Assembly (NCBI RefSeq): GCF_030704535.1
Contig: NC_081812.1
Location: 21,179,501 to 21,243,500 of the forward strand
From: Vitis vinifera
Taxonomy: Eukaryota > Streptophyta > Magnoliopsida > Vitales > Vitaceae
DNA: 64,000 nucleotides
Direction: 5' to 3'
In this document: piece by piece, positions 1-16,119 of the stretch
Layout: each line of letters begins with the position of its first letter
Position numbering within the stretch: position 1 is the first letter of the stretch
Translations under genes and position numbers: made by a program
The notes under the pieces: model-generated
Seen by the model: the letters and a program-made list of their open reading frames with translations, nothing else
Database searches by the model: none
Told to the model about the DNA's origin: nothing

Positions 1-882
1 ATGGGCCCTTCAAAAGATGAAGTTATGGGCAGGATAAGCTTGCCACTCAACATCTTTGAGCGGCGCATGGATCATCGGCCGGTTCATTCTCGATGGTTCA
101 ACCTTGAAAAATTTGGATTCGGAGCTTTAGAGGGAGACAAGAGGCATGAGCTTAAGTTCTCAAGCAGGGTTCATCTCAGAGTCTGCCTTGAGGGAGCCTA
201 TCATGTACTTGATGAATCAACCATGTACATAAGCGACCAACGGCCCACAGCTCGGCAGCTATGGAAGCAGCCAATTGGGATCCTGGAAGTGGGCATCTTA
301 AGTGCACAAGGGCTTCTCCCAATGAAGACCAGGGATGGCCGAGGAACCACAGATGCTTATTGTGTAGCTAAGTATGGGCAGAAATGGGTAAGAACAAGAA
401 CAATACTCGAGAGCTCCACTCCAAAATGGAATGAGCAATACACATGGGAAGTCTATGACCCTTGTACAGTGATAACACTGGGAGTTTTTGATAACTGCCA
501 CTTGGGTGGGAATGAGAAACCCGGTGGTGGCGGCGGAGCTGGAAAAGACTCGAGGATTGGAAAGGTGAGAATTCGTCTATCAACCCTAGAAACGGATCGG
601 ATATATACACATGCTTACCCGCTTCTTGTTCTACACCCATCTGGTGTGAAGAAGATGGGGGAACTCCAACTAGCTGTTCGATTCACTTGCCTTTCTCTGG
701 CAAACATGATTTATCTCTATGGACACCCCCTACTGCCAAAGATGCATTATCTACATCCTTTCACTGTGAACCAACTAGATAGCTTGAGATACCAGGCCAT
801 GAGCATTGTGGCAGCGAGGCTTGGCCGCGCTGAGCCACCGTTACGGAAAGAGGTTGTGGAGTACATGCTGGATGTGGATTCC

Positions 883-914
<32 letters not shown>

Positions 915-1527
915 CTTCTTCAGAATTGTGTCTCTGTTTTCTGGTATGATCTCTATGAGCAGGTGGCTTGGTGAAGTCTGTCAATGGAAGAACCCCGTCA
1001 CTTCAGTTCTAGTTCACGTCCTGTTTTTCATATTGATCTGCTACCCAGAATTGATACTCCCAACCATCTTCCTTTACATGTTTCTAATCGGGATATGGAA
1101 CTACCGGTTCAGGCCGAGGCATCCTCCACACATGGATACTAAGCTTTCATGGGCAGAAGCAGTTCACCGAGATGAACTAGATGAAGAGTTTGACACTTTC
1201 CCTACGTCTAAGCCTCAAGATGTAGTGATGATGAGATATGACAGGCTTAGAAGTGTGGCTGGAAGGATTCAAACTGTGGTGGGAGACATGGCAACACAGG
1301 GAGAGAGATTTCAGTCCTTGCTCAGCTGGAGAGACCCAAGAGCTACGAGCCTCTACATAGTTTTCTGCCTCATTGCAGCTGTGGTTCTTTATGTGACACC
1401 CTTTAAAATATTGGCTTTGGTAGCAGGCCTGTTTTGGCTGCGGCATCCAAGGTTTCGAAGCAAAATGCCTTCTGCTCCCAGCAATTTCTTCAGGAGGCTG
1501 CCTGCTCGCAGTGATAGCATGCTTTGA
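1..1527 (+). CDS. FTIP1: FTIP1-like multiple C2 domain and transmembrane region protein, C-terminal part
   Basis: This is the 3' part of an MCTP gene. The frame is open to the left edge, so the ATG at position 1 is an internal Met and the true start lies outside. Residue 1 aligns with about residue 274 of the 777-aa paralogue at 26867-29200. Seen: the end of one C2 domain (KDEVMGRISLPL), a complete further C2 domain (about residues 94-225, with the Asp-rich DGRGTTDAY loop), then the plant PRT_C region with membrane segments near 335-367 and 450-480, ending in FFRRLPARSDSML. A Gly-rich insertion (GGGGGAG, near residue 176) is absent from the paralogue. Family knowledge: MCTPs tether ER to plasma membrane and work at plasmodesmata; FTIP1 helps export the FT florigen. 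The C-terminal wording (SWAEA, TPFKI, SAPSNFF) resembles FTIP1 more than MCTP3, and the TGA10 neighbour supports this. The family is certain; orthology is likely. Confidence 0.93.
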
Positions 1528-2507
1528 AAAATGGAACACAACCAAGCTGTTTCTCACTGTTTTAACGTCAATTCTAATCTTGTACCTCATCCTTTCACTG
1601 TGTTACCATAACATGTCTGTTCTTTTGTTTGTTCAATAGAAAAAGGGCAAGAATCAACTCAGATCTTAAGTTCCCTTGTGTGACATTTCTTTCCTCCAAA
1701 CCTAACATAAAAAAGAGGATGCAATTAAATGATGGGAAACATTGCAGAACTTAGGCATGTATGTGACTGTATGTATATACACATGATGAGAATGGAAGAA
1801 ATGTCTTACATGTAGATAGAAAATGGCCAAAGACCTGAACAAATTAACAGTCTCCACAAAAATGCTGGATGGCGAAGTTTTGTCGGTTGGGTTGAAATGT
1901 AACATCTTCAACTGCCCTCTCTTTCCTTTTACTATTTGATGAAGGAAAGGTATAGAATACATCCAAATAAGGGTTATAGAACCCTACAGATGAGGAAAGG
2001 GTAGATCGCTCCAAGAATAGCACTTAAAAGTGTAGAAGATCAACCAGACCCAATAGAAAACACATTTCTCAGGCTGCAATGTAGGTGTAGTATGACAGAC
2101 AAGCTGGGTACTTTTTAAGTTCCGAATTGGATCTGGTATTTCCAGTAGGAAAGTGAAGGTGTTGGGCAAATTAATATGCCATACCACCATTGAAGTAGGA
2201 CCACTGCTTTGTCCCACTGTTTGGAATTGTTAAACAAAATGCAAGATAAGGTGTAATAACACCGTTTGACAATTGAATCATGAGACAGCTAAAATGGAAA
2301 AAGATAAATTCTTCACATAACTGAAAACTAGTAACACAAAATTTGGGGGTCCGGCCCAGTAAAATCTGAAATACAGTCACGGACATGCAAACTAGGATTA
2401 CCACAAAATTTGGGTTCTGCCGAACAAAATCTGAAATACAATCCCTGATACTCTAAATCAAACAAATTCCAGAGCAGAGCATGTATCCTAATAACTGAGA
2501 AGTTCCT
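1528..2507. other. Convergent intergenic spacer with 3' UTRs
   Basis: No gene seen. The spacer lies between the FTIP1-like stop and the eL6 stop on the opposite strand, so both 3' UTRs must lie here. A short phrase around aaaatttggg...ccg...aaaatctgaaatacag occurs twice (near 2338-2375 and 2404-2442), a small direct duplication. Short frames on both strands show no codon structure or homology I recognise. Confidence 0.6.
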
Positions 2508-5833
<3,326 letters not shown>

Positions 5834-5904
5834 CGCTGCGACTCTCAAGCCTCTGTCTCAGCAACCACGGCACTGTTAAGGAGAATCTAAGAGAGGCGTT
5901 TTGT

Positions 5905-5912
5905 AAACCCTA
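5905..5912 (+). promoter_or_regulatory. Telo-box of the eL6 promoter/5' UTR
   Basis: The motif aaacccta lies about 72 bp upstream of the eL6 start codon. Telo-boxes near the transcription start are a known hallmark of plant ribosomal protein genes and act with site II elements. A TATA-like stretch (ttttttatattt on the minus strand) lies just upstream, near 5934-5945. Confidence 0.65.
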
Positions 5913-6136
5913 GACGCCTTAAGAGGAAGGACAAATATAAAAAATATCCAACGAGAGTTCTAAAAATGTCGATTACACTCTTTAAGCTTTCTAAAATATC
6001 AATCACACCCCTGATATATGTGTAGTATATATATCAAAATATTTTGAGTTTCTGAAATATCATTGACGCCCTTGGTCTCCTTATCGTTTAGTCATTGTCC
6101 ATGGACTCAGCCCACCCATTTGGTTTGCTCAAAGAA

Positions 6137-6149
6137 AGCCCATTGGGCT
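6137..6149. promoter_or_regulatory. Site II (TGGGCY) element pair of eL6
   Basis: agcccattgggct is an inverted pair of TGGGCY site II motifs, about 305 bp upstream of the eL6 ATG; a further agccca lies near 6109. Site II elements are bound by TCP factors and occur with telo-boxes in ribosomal protein promoters. The role here is inferred from the motif and its position. Confidence 0.5.
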
Positions 6150-6199
6150 GGGGCTAAATTCATTGACAATTTGGAGAAGTGTTTGTGAACCTAGGGTTG

Positions 6200-9100
6200 A
6201 TGTAAATGAGTCATCTTATTTTAATAATTAAAAATATTATTATTAATTATTAAATATACTTTTTCCCTTTTCCAAAATATTTTGACTTCACTATTAAAAT
6301 GAGCTAATTGTCAATTATTGGCCCAGTTATTATAGCTATGAAATTAACATCTCATTAATGGAAATCTCAACATTTCACTCAATATTACTTCTCAATATTA
6401 CCAATTTCAATAACTTGAAAATTTCCATAGTAACCTGATTATGAGTAGGTTTGAAATTTTTGATAAGTTAGGTAGTGAAATTTTTTTGGAACCCAAAATT
6501 TCCTAATCGTGGATAGGTTGAATAGTGAAAATTTTTTGAAACTTAAAGTTTAATTAGTCTGACATTTTGTAACAATCCATGACACTTTGTCATCTTTATA
6601 ACCCTAAATCTCATTATAACATTTTTTTTAATTGTATTTATCTTCGTTTTCTCCGTCATTAACTCGTAAATGTCAGATTATATCATTACCTTTTTAAAAA
6701 TTTAGAAATTTCTAATTGCAACATTCAAAAGTTACAAAAATTAAATATTATAAAAATATCATTTTTAATACAAGGAAAATGAAAGTTCTCATCATAGGAA
6801 ACTACGACAATGATACTGGCATCAAAAACCTCATCCCCTAAAAGGAATCATACGAAGATAATATAGCTTCACACTAAATGCAACTTTAGTGTGAAGTTAT
6901 GGTCGTTTATGCCGCAACCCTTTATGATCAACATCAACATCATAGCCGCTAATGATCGACATGGATATCATGGTCATCAATGGTATTGTTTCTATCACTT
7001 CTCTTTGAATGATATATTAGGTTTTGCATAAATTTAGTTGCTAATAAATTTAATTTGTGGTTTTTTATTTTACTTTTTATATTTTATCTTTCATTTTAAA
7101 CTTATTAAAGAACAAAAAAAGATCAATACACCAAGGACTCGACTCAAACCACCTAACTTCACCTGAAACTGTACAACAAATCTAAAGCAAGACAAGGTGA
7201 AAATAAGGATTAGGTCTAGCTGCCTTGTCTCACCCCATCCCGACCTTAATCTAAGTCGCATATAAGAAATTCCTTTTACCATAAAAGGAACATCAGAATG
7301 GGGTGATCCATCCAAAACCTACCTTCTCAATGTAACCAAAGATTGTTTCTCGATACCCTACCACCAGCCGCATCATGGAAAAATCCTAAACAAGAGTCGA
7401 GGCCCAACTTAAGTTAGGGCCTGGACCTTTCAGGGGGATGGATGGTGTATCAGGCCAATCTGGCCCAATATCGTGGCAACCCCAAACGACTCAGTATGGT
7501 ATGCTTCATAATTGGGCCGGGCCAAGCAAGAGGTAACATCCTGTCCAAGAGGCCCTGGGCCCAACCCAATATTTATCTTTGATCTCTTTGTTGCATACTC
7601 GAGAGTATGATCTTTGTTTCCACAAGGCAACAATCACACAACCTCTGGTATGAATTAAATAGAGTAACTAAACTTGTATGGACCCTATAAGTCTGTGTTT
7701 TACTAATATCACAGCTTCTGTTAAGTTATCATTTCTTAAATAATGAATGATTATTTTATCCATAATGTAGGAGCTTAATGTACCAAAACCCAACCGTCTT
7801 ACCTAACATGAAATGTCAACCTCTACCACCCTATTATTTTTCCTTTAGTCGTCCAAGCTATTGGATCTTAATAGAGCTATTAAAAAAGAAAAAAAAAAAA
7901 AAAAAACTCAAAGCAAATAAACTATATAGCGTGATGAAAAAAGTAAAAAATAAATTAGTCAATCAAATGCTAATGAAAGGTGATAGAAAAATTCAAAGCT
8001 TTTCTTAGACTATTTAAACCTTGCCTCTATAGTAAAAGACTAGTGTTAGGTTTTTCAAGTTACAATCAACACCTATGTCACATTTGTATATATGACTATC
8101 ACCACTCCCATCTCCCCATTAATTTTCTAGGAAAATATTGAAATTTATCTATCATATATTATATTATATATAATTTGTGTTTTGTTTTTTTGTCGGTAAT
8201 TAACTTAGAGTCCATTTGACCATGTGCTTTAAATATAGTTTTATGTTTTTAAATATAGTTTTCCATTTTAAAAATTTTATAATATCGTTTGGTCGTTGTT
8301 TTTTTTTAAATAAAATAAAATAGAAAATATTTTTTAAAAAATAAGTAAAAATTATTTTTATTAGTTTTTAAAAATAAAATAAAAATATATATTTGTTTAA
8401 TTATGTTTTTTTAAGCTTATTTATTTTTAAATAAAAAAATAAAAAATTGTTTTTAAAAATAAATTTCAAAAAATATGGTGAAACAGACCAATCACTTTTT
8501 CATTTTTTTTAAAAACTCTAGACTTTATACATTCAACCATTTTATACAAACATATCTATGCGTGTATCACCTACCCCCTTCTTTTTTTTCTACATTTTAT
8601 TTTATTTGTTTCTCCATCTACGTGTAAATAATTCACATCAATTGGTCAATTTCGGGCAGTTTTTCAAAAATTTTAATCAAGGGTCCATCCCTCTTCTCTT
8701 GCCACACAAGCTTCACATCCTTTTTTTTAAAGAAATATATTGGTGCGTGGTGGAAGGCATCTCGAAAGTTGAAAACCCAAAGATTTTAATCATTGAATAG
8801 TCCAAAGAATCGACAATTAAATTTTGAAAATGACATAAAATATATTTTTGAATATTCAAAATCATTTAAGAGTGGCATTTGAGGTCATCTTTGGGCATAT
8901 GGGAATAGAAAAGGTGTGCTGTCAACTTTCTTTTAAGAGTCATGGGCAGTTTCCATGCAACAACATCACAGCCGCATGGGCATTTGACTCAAACAAAAAC
9001 TATAGAATTTGTCCTTCTCTCCCTCGTGCGCCCAATGCCATAGAGAATTAAACAAGCTTAAACTCTTCCTTCAATCAATCTCAGTCAAATATGGCTGCAG

Positions 9101-9346
9101 AATCAATCATTAGTGCCTTAAATTCCTTAACCCATGAAGAAAATCAAGAGGGTAGAAATACCCGAGGAGAAAACAAAGAGAGTTAGATTACTCCTACTGT
9201 TTTGATTTTCATCTATTTTATTTGTCTATCTATACATCATCCCTCTGTGGAAACAAAGTAAAAGATACATTAAAGGAGTTGCTAGTACTAAAGGAAAAGA
9301 GTACTACTCTAAACATATGAAGATCAAACTAGGGTTTTTCATTTTC
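6200..9346. other. AT-rich intergenic region between eL6 and TGA10
   Basis: No gene is supported. It contains AT-rich low-complexity stretches (6210-6300, 8150-8480), a poly-A tract near 7888-7907 and a more GC-rich island at 7380-7640 with many ggccca phrases. The island looks like an old repeat but has no coding frame I can identify. The right end holds the 3' flank of the TGA10 gene. Confidence 0.5.
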
Positions 9347-12300
9347 TCATTCCTGCCGAGGGCGAGCCATCCAGAGAGAACTGAGAGCTCGGAGGCGGTG
9401 GAAATACTCCGCCATGGCCAGCAGACACCTTGCCGCTTGTCGGGTGGTCAGGACTTGCTGCAGCCTGTGAATAGTCTGGTGCCTCAGATTGTCCGCCTGT
9501 AAGATTTTCATTCATTCATTTATTTACCAGAAATTAAAAGGAAAAAGAAAATCAGAGCTCATTCATATACTATTATTTTCATAGGGTACATTTTAACATG
9601 AATGATACATCGACTACAAATCAATCACCATCCTATGACTTTATGACATGCTTCCATTGTCAAATGCACTAGGGGAATACAAGGAAACCAGACAAGGACG
9701 TGTACGTGTATTTTACGTGTTGGGCAGGGTCTTACCAAACCCTAAGTTTGTTTTTTTTTACTAGAAATTTGATAGGAAAAACTCTCATTGTAGCCCATGT
9801 GAAATGTATCGATCTAGAACTTCATCTAGTACTGTAATTTTCTCCTGAGTCAACTCAAAACTCAGTGAGTTAAGCTCAAGATTTGGAACACGAGGTAAAC
9901 CTTGTATGATCATGAAGGTCTGGGACTCATAGACCTTGCAAGTCAAACGGTTGCGACCATGACATCACATGGCATGGGCATAGACGAAAGAGATTCATAA
10001 CTGTGTGGTGCTGCCACGTGCACAGATCTAGCACATCAGGTGAATCTCATGCTGGTGATTTTCTCATCCTATCTGCCCTTAACAATGGGCTTGAGTCACT
10101 CACCTAAGCCTCAATCACCGTCAACGAGCAGATTTAGAAAACGACATGAGCACTTTTTTTTTTTCTTTTCTGAAATATCAAAATACAACAGGTGCCATAA
10201 AAAATTCATAGTACTCTAAATTTATAGGAAAATTCTGGACACTAATTCAGGACTACATCAAATTTGGTTTGTTGATCAAGAATTTATGTATAAAATGTAA
10301 GTGGTGCTTGGGTATAGGTGGATACCCAGTAACCATCGGTCACCTAGAATTGGAGTGGTTCATGAATCTAAGGATTGGAGTAGGTTCCCAATCCAGTTGT
10401 CTCGCCTTGATATATTATACACACACCAACTCTGAAAAATAGTATTGAAATTACATACCTGTCTAACAAATCCTTCAAGAGTAGAGAGTTTGTTCATGGC
10501 AATAGCCATCTGACCCATGTAGTTCGCCATGTTAGGAGGCGCGCTCAGTGAGTCTGAAGCTATGGTGTCTGAGAGAGACTGATTCAGAGCTTCAAGCCCT
10601 TGAGAGAGAGCTTCTTCCGCCTCCTGGGTCGACTGCTGTAATCCACATATCCCCAAGATCTGTTGCTCCGTTAAGGGCTCAATTTGGTTCAGAATGATCT
10701 AACACCACCACACGTTTACCGCACATAAAAACCATTACACATCTCAAATTCATGGAGGAAAAAAATAAAAGAAAAAGAAATTATATTTCAATTTTGTTTT
10801 TCCACACCCATAGAATCCGAGTTAGGGTTTATTTGTTTACTACCAACCAAAGGAAGGATTGAGAATGAGAAAAACGAAATCAAGAGAGACAAGACACGGA
10901 AAGTGCACTCTGAACACACATGCTCTAGACAGTAGTCGTAAGAGAGATAAGCTTTATAGAATGGATGAGAATATGATCGAACCCTAACTTATAATGGAAA
11001 ACTTCTTGGTATATCTCACGTACGTCATTCATCAATATTCTTTGAGGGATCTTCTTGAAAGGGCACGACAAGTTGGTCCGTGACTCCATGCAATAAGCGT
11101 CTTATATACCTTGTGGAGTATCTCATCGTACTTCTACATCTCATCTAAATTATCCTTTTCTTTTTCAATCACGTAAACAGTTAAAAGGGGCTCACTCTAA
11201 AGTTCTAAACTGAATAAATATATGGAGTTGGGTGTTTTGGAGCTAGGGTTTTATTTTTTCATAACTAGGGCTTGGGTGCTTGAGGGCAAATATAAATATT
11301 GGTAATGTGTTGAGGATTAGAGTACCTTGATGACCTCTGATGGGCGGAAACCACCCATCCACATGAAGCAACGTTCGGCCGGAGTCTTCCACATGCCCGA
11401 AACAAGATGAAAGACATCGGACTTGGCGACCATGCTCTTGAGGTTCATCATCCCATCGAAGTGTGCTATGCAGTTGTCCACGAAGAGGCGAAGGTCGTTC
11501 TCGGGTAAATGCTCTTGTACTGCTGCTCGAAGCTCGCACATGAGGCGGTGGTGCTCCTCAAGCCATCTACCGTATTCCATGTCAAAGACGGCGGCATCTA
11601 TAAGGAACGACGTTCAAAGGGATTAGCCGAGGAAATCCATTTATATATCTCTTCAATATATTCAAATATAACAAAGAGCTTAATCAATTAGCTTTGGAAA
11701 TGTACCTGAGCTCAAGTTGGTCACAGCCACAGGAGCATTCTGGTCTCCTCCTCCTCCTCCTAAAAGTCCTCCACCAGTGAAAATTAGGCCCTAAAAAGAG
11801 AATCCAACCTATGAGTTTATACATGTTTTTCATGCTGAAAATCTGATGAAAAAAAAAAAGGTTGTTTGTAGGCTTTTGTTGTCCAAGAATCTCACTTGAG
11901 CTCTAGCTCTTTGTAGTTCTTGTTCCAGCTGTGTGAGCTTGATCCTGCTGGACTCTAGCTGCTGAACATAAGCCTGCAGTAGAATAAAAGTACAAATGGA
12001 ACCCAGGTCATGATTTTCTGCTGTTTGGACTTTGGATAGAAAGAATAATGATGACTAGCTAATTTTATCTGGATTTACCTTTTTTCTTAGCCTGCTTTTC
12101 CGGGCTGCCTCTCTATTCTGAGCAAGTCTTCTCAGTGTCTACTTAGAGGGGAAAAAAAAAAAGAGAGAGAGAAAGAAAGAAAGAAAAGCACTTAACATTG
12201 TTGAAGAAGATGCAAATAGATGGATGTAAAGAAATTGCTGTGGAAACGGAGCTAGACAAGTAACCGCCACCTTAGGGTCTGGCGTTTTGGGTCCTTCCTG

Positions 12301-13778
12301 CTCTGAACTCGATGTTGGACCTTTGCGGTTTCCTTCGCGCTGTCATAATATTCCAAGCAACAACATTCAAATATTTAGAAAAGAGGAAAAAAAAACAAAA
12401 ACAAAAACAAAAACCCGAATTAAAATAAACTATCCTACCTTGACAGCCTTGGCTGGTTGATCAGGCCCAGAAACATTAGCATCATTTTTTGGGTTGGCCA
12501 ACTCCATAGATGGCTCTGATGGTCTCTTTGAACCGCTGGTTGATGGAGAAACCAACCCTAGACTCGCCTGAGAAGTACAAAACAAACCCATATTTTTCAT
12601 TTTTACCTTAAAAAAAAAAGCTGAGAACTCAAGGGCAAGAAAAGAAGTATGTGTGATAACAGTTATATACCTTTATTGGTGGTTCTACGTGCATAGGCTG
12701 AGAGGGGAAAATGTTTAGCGTTGGAGGTCTGATATCTGAGTTATCTGGAAAAAAGAAGAAATTTTGAAAGCATTAATTGCCATGAAAGAGAGAGAGACAA
12801 GGAGGAGAGAGACACAATGATTAAAGGAGAAGCCAAGTGAGGAGAGCTGTGAATGAAAGTCTTGGAATCATCGTGCATTTGTAGCTCTCTGCCAGCCAAA
12901 ACAGAAAAAAGAAAGAAGAAAATAGAAGAAAAAGAAAGCTGAAAAAACAGATCCCATCTTCGTACCCTTTTCAGTACATACATAATTCTCAACAAATTCT
13001 TGATGATCTTTGGTTTGTTACATGTCATGGTCTAAATCCCAAATAACAAGAAATAAAGAAGGATTTCGGAAGAGAGGAAAAACAATTTTTCTTGGAATTT
13101 GGATTTTCTTCTTTCCTCCCCTCTTCTTTCTGCAAGGATCCGGTCAAAGAAAGTACAAGCAGATTTAATCTGTTGAACATGCTTTTCCTGTGACCCAAAC
13201 AACCCTTTCCAAAGAGAATCTCCCAGACAGACGCAGAAAGTTAATCAAAGAAGAAAATCCCTTATAATCTCTCATGTCTCAGAATTTTAAAACCAAGAGA
13301 AAAAAAGAAAAAAGAAAAAAGAAAGAACGATAGAGAGAGAGGCGCTCACGTCTTTGCTCTTGTATAGCTGAAGGATCATGCCCATCGAGATAGAGAAAAA
13401 GGGCTTGATCCAATTCTCCTAAATCATAAGCTCCAGGGTCTTTGCTTCTGATGACACCAAAAAAATTCAACACAAGAAATTAAAATTTAAACCACAAAAT
13501 TAAAAACCAAATTTTTTTTTTTCAAACATTCAGGCTTGTTGTGTATAAAATTAATACAAGAAGTTTCCAGGCATAGCTGATGATGACGATGATTGCATCA
13601 TTCCGTAAGACATCTGATGATGATCCAACACTTGCTGGTGCTGCTGTTGCTGCTGTTGTTGATGCTGTAATTCTAGGTGGCTCGTGTGGTTGGTGGGTTT
13701 ACTAGCGGTCGCCATGAAAGGACTCACAAGAAGCTTTGCTTCTATTTCTTCTTCAGCAGCAGCTCTTGAGAACCTCAT
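9347..13778 (-). CDS. TGA10: TGA-type bZIP transcription factor, TGA10-like
   Basis: A bZIP activator that binds TGACG elements. Eleven exons join in frame: 13558-13778, 13350-13447, 12671-12744, 12439-12567, 12271-12339, 12079-12138, 11896-11973, 11706-11790, 11326-11597, 10459-10698 and 9347-9496 (1476 nt, 491 aa). Domains: a Gln-rich N-terminus (about residues 38-50); the motif AYDLGELDQALFLYLDG; the basic region QNREAARKSRLRKK encoded by a 60-nt exon (residues 198-217); a leucine zipper (218-243); and the DOG1-type TGA domain with MEYGRWLEEHHRL, VFHLVSGMWKTPAERCFMW and EALSQGLEALNQSL, ending HRLRALSSLWMARPRQE. Start: ATG 13776-13778 is the first in frame; ATG 13713-13715 (MATASKP) is an equally plausible start 21 codons in. 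TGA9/TGA10 form a clade active in anther development and bind ROXY glutaredoxins; the FTIP1 neighbour favours TGA10. Confidence 0.93.
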
Positions 13779-13799
13779 TAATGGTGAAACTGCCTTGAG

Positions 13800-14110
13800 G
13801 TGTGTCCAGTGCAGATCATTTCTAGAGATAAAGAGATAGAGAGAGAGAGAGAGAGGGAGTCGGTTATGGGGTTTGATAATAAGAAGATAAAAATGAGGGA
13901 GGAAAAGGGAGAATAGAATTCAATGCAAATGAAACAAACGACAAAGCTTTTTCAAGCTCTCTCTTTCTCCATCTTTTCTCTTTCTCTCTCTCTTCACACA
14001 ACCAGACGACTTTCTCCAAACCAAATTTTCAGATAAAGCGGTCTCAAGATATCTGCTTCAACTCCCTCCCTCTCTCTCTCTTCCTCTCTTTCTAAAACCG
14101 CTCCAATCAG
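13800..14110. promoter_or_regulatory. Purine/pyrimidine-rich 5' leader and promoter of TGA10
   Basis: On the minus strand this is the region just upstream of the TGA10 start. It has a GA/CT microsatellite at 13838-13857 and long CT-rich stretches at 13955-14095. Such tracts are typical of plant core promoters and 5' UTRs. No TATA box could be assigned with confidence. Confidence 0.4.
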
Positions 14111-14664
14111 ACAAACCGCTTTTGGAATTGACAAAAATGGAACCACCCCGGGTTGAGATTCTATGGAAACCGCCTATGGCTTCCTTGTCCAACCTTCTCA
14201 ACCTTCAATTACCGAAATGCCCTCCTTTCATTTGGAAATTGGATTTTCATCCTCCCTTTTTCTCTTCATGCAAATTAAACCTGCACGTATTTGATGGCGG
14301 TGGCTTGGTTTTGATGCGGGTGTGTAACACTTTAACCAAGGAGGATAGTTTAGTCATTTACAAATTGAAATCACATGTAAAAATGTCATTCATCTCAGTC
14401 AATTTGTCCTAGGATTGCAACAATTTGTCCTACGTTAGACTCTAATTACATCGATTATTCAAATTGTATGATCATATTGGACTGGATCCAATTAAATTAA
14501 AATATTTAATGAATATTTAATAGCATATATATTTGAATTTGGTAAATAATTTGTACTTCATTTAAGAAATGTTGCTTGCATGATAAGGACTTGTAATAAA
14601 ACAGTTCTTAGTTGGTGATTTTGTTTTTTTTTTTTTTTGTTGTTCTCCTCTTACTTGTTACCCT

Positions 14665-14665
14665 A

Positions 14666-14702
<37 letters not shown>
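14665..14702. repeat. (AAT)n microsatellite
   Basis: About 12 consecutive AAT/TAA units. They create an artificial poly-Asn reading frame that is not a gene. Confidence 0.9.
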
Positions 14703-15464
14703 TTAGAAAAAATCTTTTTCGGTTAAGAGGTTTCAATAAAACCCTTTTGTTTTTCAAAGCTAATAATCAAAATAGCCAAAATTATTTTTCAAATATATAT
14801 ATTTTTATATTTTTTAATCAAATACAAAAAAAAAAAAAAATTGTATTAGCACTTTAATTAATTATTATGAAGACTAATTTGGTTTCCCGTCCAATAATAA
14901 TTATATCTAATTATTTATTTATTTTAATAGATATTTTTACTGTAGAAAATATGGTCTAAAAGAAAATATTGTTCCACATTTTAATATCTTTATATATTTT
15001 ACTAAAGAAAATTATAAAAATAAATGGTGGATTCAGTGGGTGGACCGTACGGGGTATAATCGTCAATTAAAATTTTGACATTGTTACACGGGCAGCTGTC
15101 GGCTGAAGAAAGTTGACTGAAGACACGTGTCAGCGAGAAGTTCTGTCCTTATATGAAGGCGTTGAGGTAGTGGGACCCATAGCCTCGAGTAATTAGTGAC
15201 TAATTACGAGAAGCATACGGCTGCGAGCTCCGAGCTCTCTGATACTCGGGGGTTTCAAGTGGGTCCCACTAGACCACCCCCTCCCAGCCCTGTGATTTTT
15301 AAATTCATTAGTTTTTGTTTTCAACTACTCTGAAAAAACAACGACTCTGCTAACAGCAAAGAAAATGATGTCAAAAAATATTCATAAAATATGTGAGTTG
15401 TTATTTGAGCACACCTCCATTCTGCTATTACCCTTTCCATATTTTATATATATATATTATAATG

Positions 15465-15720
15465 TTTTTATGATAATTATTTCTGAAAATAAATTTTTAT
15501 TATCTAAAATAAAATAATAAAAAAACATATTTGATAATTTAAAATTAAAAAATAACTTTTTACTTTTAAAAATAGAAAACAATGTTGTTTTCATATCAAC
15601 TACTTTCATTTATTTTTTAATACTATTTTAAAAAATAATTATATAAATATGAAGAATAATTAAAAATAAAAATTTATATATAAAGATTATTTTTAAAATA
15701 TAAAATTCAGGTTAAAATCA
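15465..15720 (+). repeat. MITE-like AT-rich element, copy 1
   Basis: Shares with the copies at 20005-20345 (inverted), 23555-23915 and 32345-32650 the order: catatttgataat, attaaaaataac, cattttcat, cattta ttttttaa, aattatataaa, gattatttttaaaa. The gene-free, AT-rich sequence fits a non-autonomous DNA transposon family. Confidence 0.45.
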
Positions 15721-16093
15721 TTTCCTCTGTTTTATAAAATATTATCAAATTTGCAAAGCCTAAAAATCATCTACTAAAAAGAATAAATGCATACTAATTT
15801 GAATCGACTTTTAGGAAATTAAACACTTTTTTTTTAAGTTTAATAAAAGTTTCTATATTTAATTAATTAATTTTATTTAAAATAATTTATAATTTTTAAA
15901 AATTAGTATAAATTTAAGAAAATATTGTTTACTGTTGAAGGTCTATTTATTGAAGTTATTTATTATACAAAGTCTATTTTTACTTGTGTAATAAACTATT
16001 TTATATTTAATAAATATTTTATATTATTAATATAATCCTTTAAAATTTATGATTTTAACTTGAGCTTCAACTTTCAATCGAAGTATAAAAGCA

Positions 16094-16119
16094 AAATAAT
16101 AATAATAATAATAATAATA
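16094..16119. repeat. (AAT)n microsatellite
   Basis: About eight AAT units in AT-rich intergenic DNA. Confidence 0.85.

Noticed and set aside
298-640. Minus-strand open frames overlapping the FTIP1-like gene
   Set aside because: They are antisense shadows of a conserved C2 coding region and have no family likeness.
7380-7640. 67-codon minus-strand frame rich in Gly and Pro
   Set aside because: Repeated ggccca phrases suggest an old repeat; no protein family is recognisable.
14612-14857. Asn-rich 81-aa open frame
   Set aside because: It is a product of the (AAT)n microsatellite and poly-T runs. The same holds for the minus-strand frame at 22192-22431.
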